Origin: Clostridia bacterium | GTDB lineage: Bacteria > Bacillota > DSM-521 > Neomoorellales > Neomoorellaceae | Reading direction: 5' to 3' | Assembly (NCBI GenBank): GCA_012727745.1 | Contig: JAAYGJ010000228.1 | Location: 1-7,450 of the forward strand | Length of the DNA stretch: 7,450 nucleotides | In this document: positions 5,885 through 7,450 of the stretch, in pieces | How the letters are laid out: each line of letters starts with the position of its first letter | Position numbering within the stretch: the first letter of the stretch is position 1 | The notes under the pieces: model-generated | The model's input: only the letters and a program-made list of their open reading frames with translations | Database searches by the model: none | What the model was told of the DNA's origin: nothing | Position numbers and translations under genes: made by a program

Positions 5885-7400
5885 AGCGGCTTGCTCCCAT
5901 GCCGTTAATGATTTTATCAAGCATGCTGTCCAGGGTAGTGATCATCCGGGCAGCGGCCTGGTAAGCGCGCTGGTACCGGATCATATCGGTCATTTCTTCA
6001 TCCAAAGAAACGCCGGAAATAGACTCCTTGCGATTGCTAAGCTGCTGCACGAGGGTGTTCTGGTTGTCCGTCATCCGGGTGGCTTCGTAGGCTTCTACCC
6101 CCAGCCGGGCGGTAAAATTACGGTAATAATCCTCAAAAGTAACGCCGCTGTCGCTTGCTAGCAAAGTACCGTTGTCCTTGTCCACGATGTAGAGCCGGTC
6201 CCACAGCTGGGCGATCTTCAAGGCGTTTTCTCCGTCGCCTTCCCCTGTGGAGGTTGCAGCGGCGGCAATTTTTGTGTTGTCCTGGTGCAGGTTGACGTTT
6301 AAGGCGATATTTTTAGCCGTAATGCCCGTCTCGCTGGTGTCTTCTGCTTTGGGCGGCCTGCTGCCGGCAACAAAAAAGTTTTCGTATTCTTTACCTAAAA
6401 CTGCCTCACCGCTGAGGTCGTAGCCCTCCCGGTGGAGCCTGTTGATATTTTCCGCCAGGCCCCGGGCCAGGATGTCGAGCTGCTTCAGATAGGCCTCCAC
6501 CCCGGCCCGCGCTTCCTGCAGGCCTTTTATCTCGCCGTTATTAATCGCTACAGTAGTGTTATCGTTTTCCCATTGCACTTCGCCGCCGCCGGCAGTTGTG
6601 AGCTGGTTTATTACGTTTTCACCGCTGGAACTTATATCCACCAGGTAACTGCCGGCTAGTATAACCTTGATCTGGCCGTCAGGCACCTGTACCCCGTCCA
6701 CGGTGACAGTGTTTTCTTCTACCTGAAAATCTGTTATCCGGGCTAATTGATCGAGGAGCAAGTCGCGCCGGTCCAGTAAATCATTGGGTTGATCGCCGGC
6801 CAGGATTATGTTTTTGATCTGCTTGTTTAAATCGACTATTTGTCTGGCCAGGGAATTAATCTCTGTAACCCGGAGCTCAATAATCTGGTCGATATCGCGA
6901 ATGATTGTTTCTAGCTGGTCGGCGCTGTGGTTAAAAGCTTCAGCCAGGGCCTTGGCTGTCTCCAGCACTGTGGTCCTGACCGGCGAGCTCTCGGCATTTT
7001 GGGCCAGCTCCTGCCAGGTTTCCCAGAATTGGCCCAGCAGGGTGTTAAAACCTGTATCGGAAGGTTCGTTAAAGACCACTTCCACCTGCTGTAAAACGTC
7101 CCGGCGCTGCAGCCACAAACCCAGGCTGGCGCTCTCATGGCGAATTTGGCTGTCCAGAAACTGGTCCCGGACGCGGCGTGTTTCATGGATATCAACGCCG
7201 GTACCACTCTGCCAGCCGCTACCGCCGGGATGGTTCATCCCCGGCACTGGATAAGCCGGAGTAGCCTCCATTACTACCCGCTGGCGGGTATAGCCCTCCT
7301 GATTAGCGTTGGCAATATTATGGGCTGATGTATAAATAGCTCGCTGCTGGGCCTGCATGCCCCGCAAGGCAGTGTTAAAACCAAAAAAGGTGCCAGCCAT
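5883..7400 (-). CDS. flgK: Flagellar hook-associated protein 1 (FlgK), hook-filament junction
   Basis: FlgK forms the first ring of the junction between flagellar hook and filament, outside the cell, after export through the flagellar type III apparatus. The 505-residue product opens with the rod/hook family N-terminal helix and its signature AHNIANANQEGYTRQR (residues 26-41). It carries the FlgK-typical QPNDLLDRRDLLLDQL (residues 204-219) in the coiled-coil region. It ends with the FlgK C-terminal helix containing SLDEEMTDMIRYQRAYQAAA (residues 465-484) and a final LDSMLDKIINGMG. There is no Sec signal peptide, as expected for a flagellar export substrate. The ATG has AAGGAGG 6 nt upstream, and the N-terminal family motif lies at the usual distance from it. 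The length is normal for the family and both terminal polymerisation helices are intact. flgL follows after 13 nt, the usual flgK-flgL pair. The middle region is the variable part and shows no feature I can name. Confidence 0.97.
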   Translation of the reverse strand: MAGTFFGFNTALRGMQAQQRAIYTSAHNIANANQEGYTRQRVVMEATPAYPVPGMNHPGGSGWQSGTGVDIHETRRVRDQFLDSQIRHESASLGLWLQRRDVLQQVEVVFNEPSDTGFNTLLGQFWETWQELAQNAESSPVRTTVLETAKALAEAFNHSADQLETIIRDIDQIIELRVTEINSLARQIVDLNKQIKNIILAGDQPNDLLDRRDLLLDQLARITDFQVEENTVTVDGVQVPDGQIKVILAGSYLVDISSSGENVINQLTTAGGGEVQWENDNTTVAINNGEIKGLQEARAGVEAYLKQLDILARGLAENINRLHREGYDLSGEAVLGKEYENFFVAGSRPPKAEDTSETGITAKNIALNVNLHQDNTKIAAAATSTGEGDGENALKIAQLWDRLYIVDKDNGTLLASDSGVTFEDYYRNFTARLGVEAYEATRMTDNQNTLVQQLSNRKESISGVSLDEEMTDMIRYQRAYQAAARMITTLDSMLDKIINGMGASR

Positions 7401-7450
7401 TGGGGTCCTCCTTCTCTGTATATTAAAAAAATCAAGGCCGCAGCTTATAC
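7401..7450 (-). other. flgK leader; possible end of an upstream gene
   Basis: These 50 bases precede flgK. Apart from the ribosome binding site, they hold a run of seven T on the minus strand followed by an AT-rich stretch. One minus-strand frame ends in a TGA at 7434-7432 after a few codons (Y-K-L-R-P). This could be the tail of an upstream gene, since flgN- or flgM-type genes often precede flgK, but five codons cannot identify it. I see no convincing -35/-10 promoter pair. Confidence 0.25.
7407..7413 (-). promoter_or_regulatory. Ribosome binding site of flgK
   Basis: The minus strand reads AAGGAGG here, a near-perfect Shine-Dalgarno sequence, 6 nt before the flgK ATG. It fixes the flgK start. 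Confidence 0.9.

Noticed and set aside
5870..5920. Upstream ATG start for flgL at 5920
   Set aside because: The extra 17 residues do not look like FlgL, would overlap flgK by 38 nt, and the GTG at 5869 has an AGGAGG and begins the family-typical RITNRM sequence.
6808..7254. A 148-codon plus-strand open frame opposite flgK
   Set aside because: It is an antisense shadow of a well-supported flgK; no domain is seen in its translation.

Overview
The window holds three genes, all read from the minus strand, in the order flgK, flgL, then a very large cell-surface-type gene that runs off the left edge. FlgK and FlgL are the two hook-filament junction proteins of the bacterial flagellum. The third gene encodes a Sec-secreted protein made almost entirely of IPT/TIG (immunoglobulin-like) repeats. 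Strong AGGAGG ribosome binding sites precede all three starts. Together with GTG starts on two genes, moderately GC-rich DNA and a Gram-positive-style flgK-flgL pair, this suggests a Bacillota member, most likely a Clostridia-type anaerobe (Moorella or Desulfotomaculum-like). That assignment is inferred from style, not from a marker gene.

Layout, right to left in the direction of transcription. 7450-7401: short leader with the flgK ribosome binding site, and perhaps the end of an upstream gene. 7400-5883: flgK, 505 aa. 5869-4955: flgL, 304 aa, starting 13 nt after the flgK stop, with its Shine-Dalgarno overlapping that stop codon. 4954-4904: a 51-nt gap with a small GC hairpin and a strong ribosome binding site, and no terminator. 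4903-1: the TIG-repeat gene, 1634 codons present, C terminus beyond the window. I translated this frame line by line and found no stop codon or frameshift.

The spacing suggests one transcription unit, so the TIG protein may be made together with late flagellar parts. FlgK and FlgL would leave through the flagellar export channel. The TIG protein carries its own Sec signal peptide, so it should reach the surface by a different route. It contains 17 complete repeats and the first residues of an 18th. Repeat lengths show that the array grew by duplication of two-domain blocks in its middle and by a three-domain duplication nearer its C-terminal side.

No RNA gene, mobile element, CRISPR array or plus-strand gene is supported. 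The long plus-strand open frames are antisense shadows of these genes.
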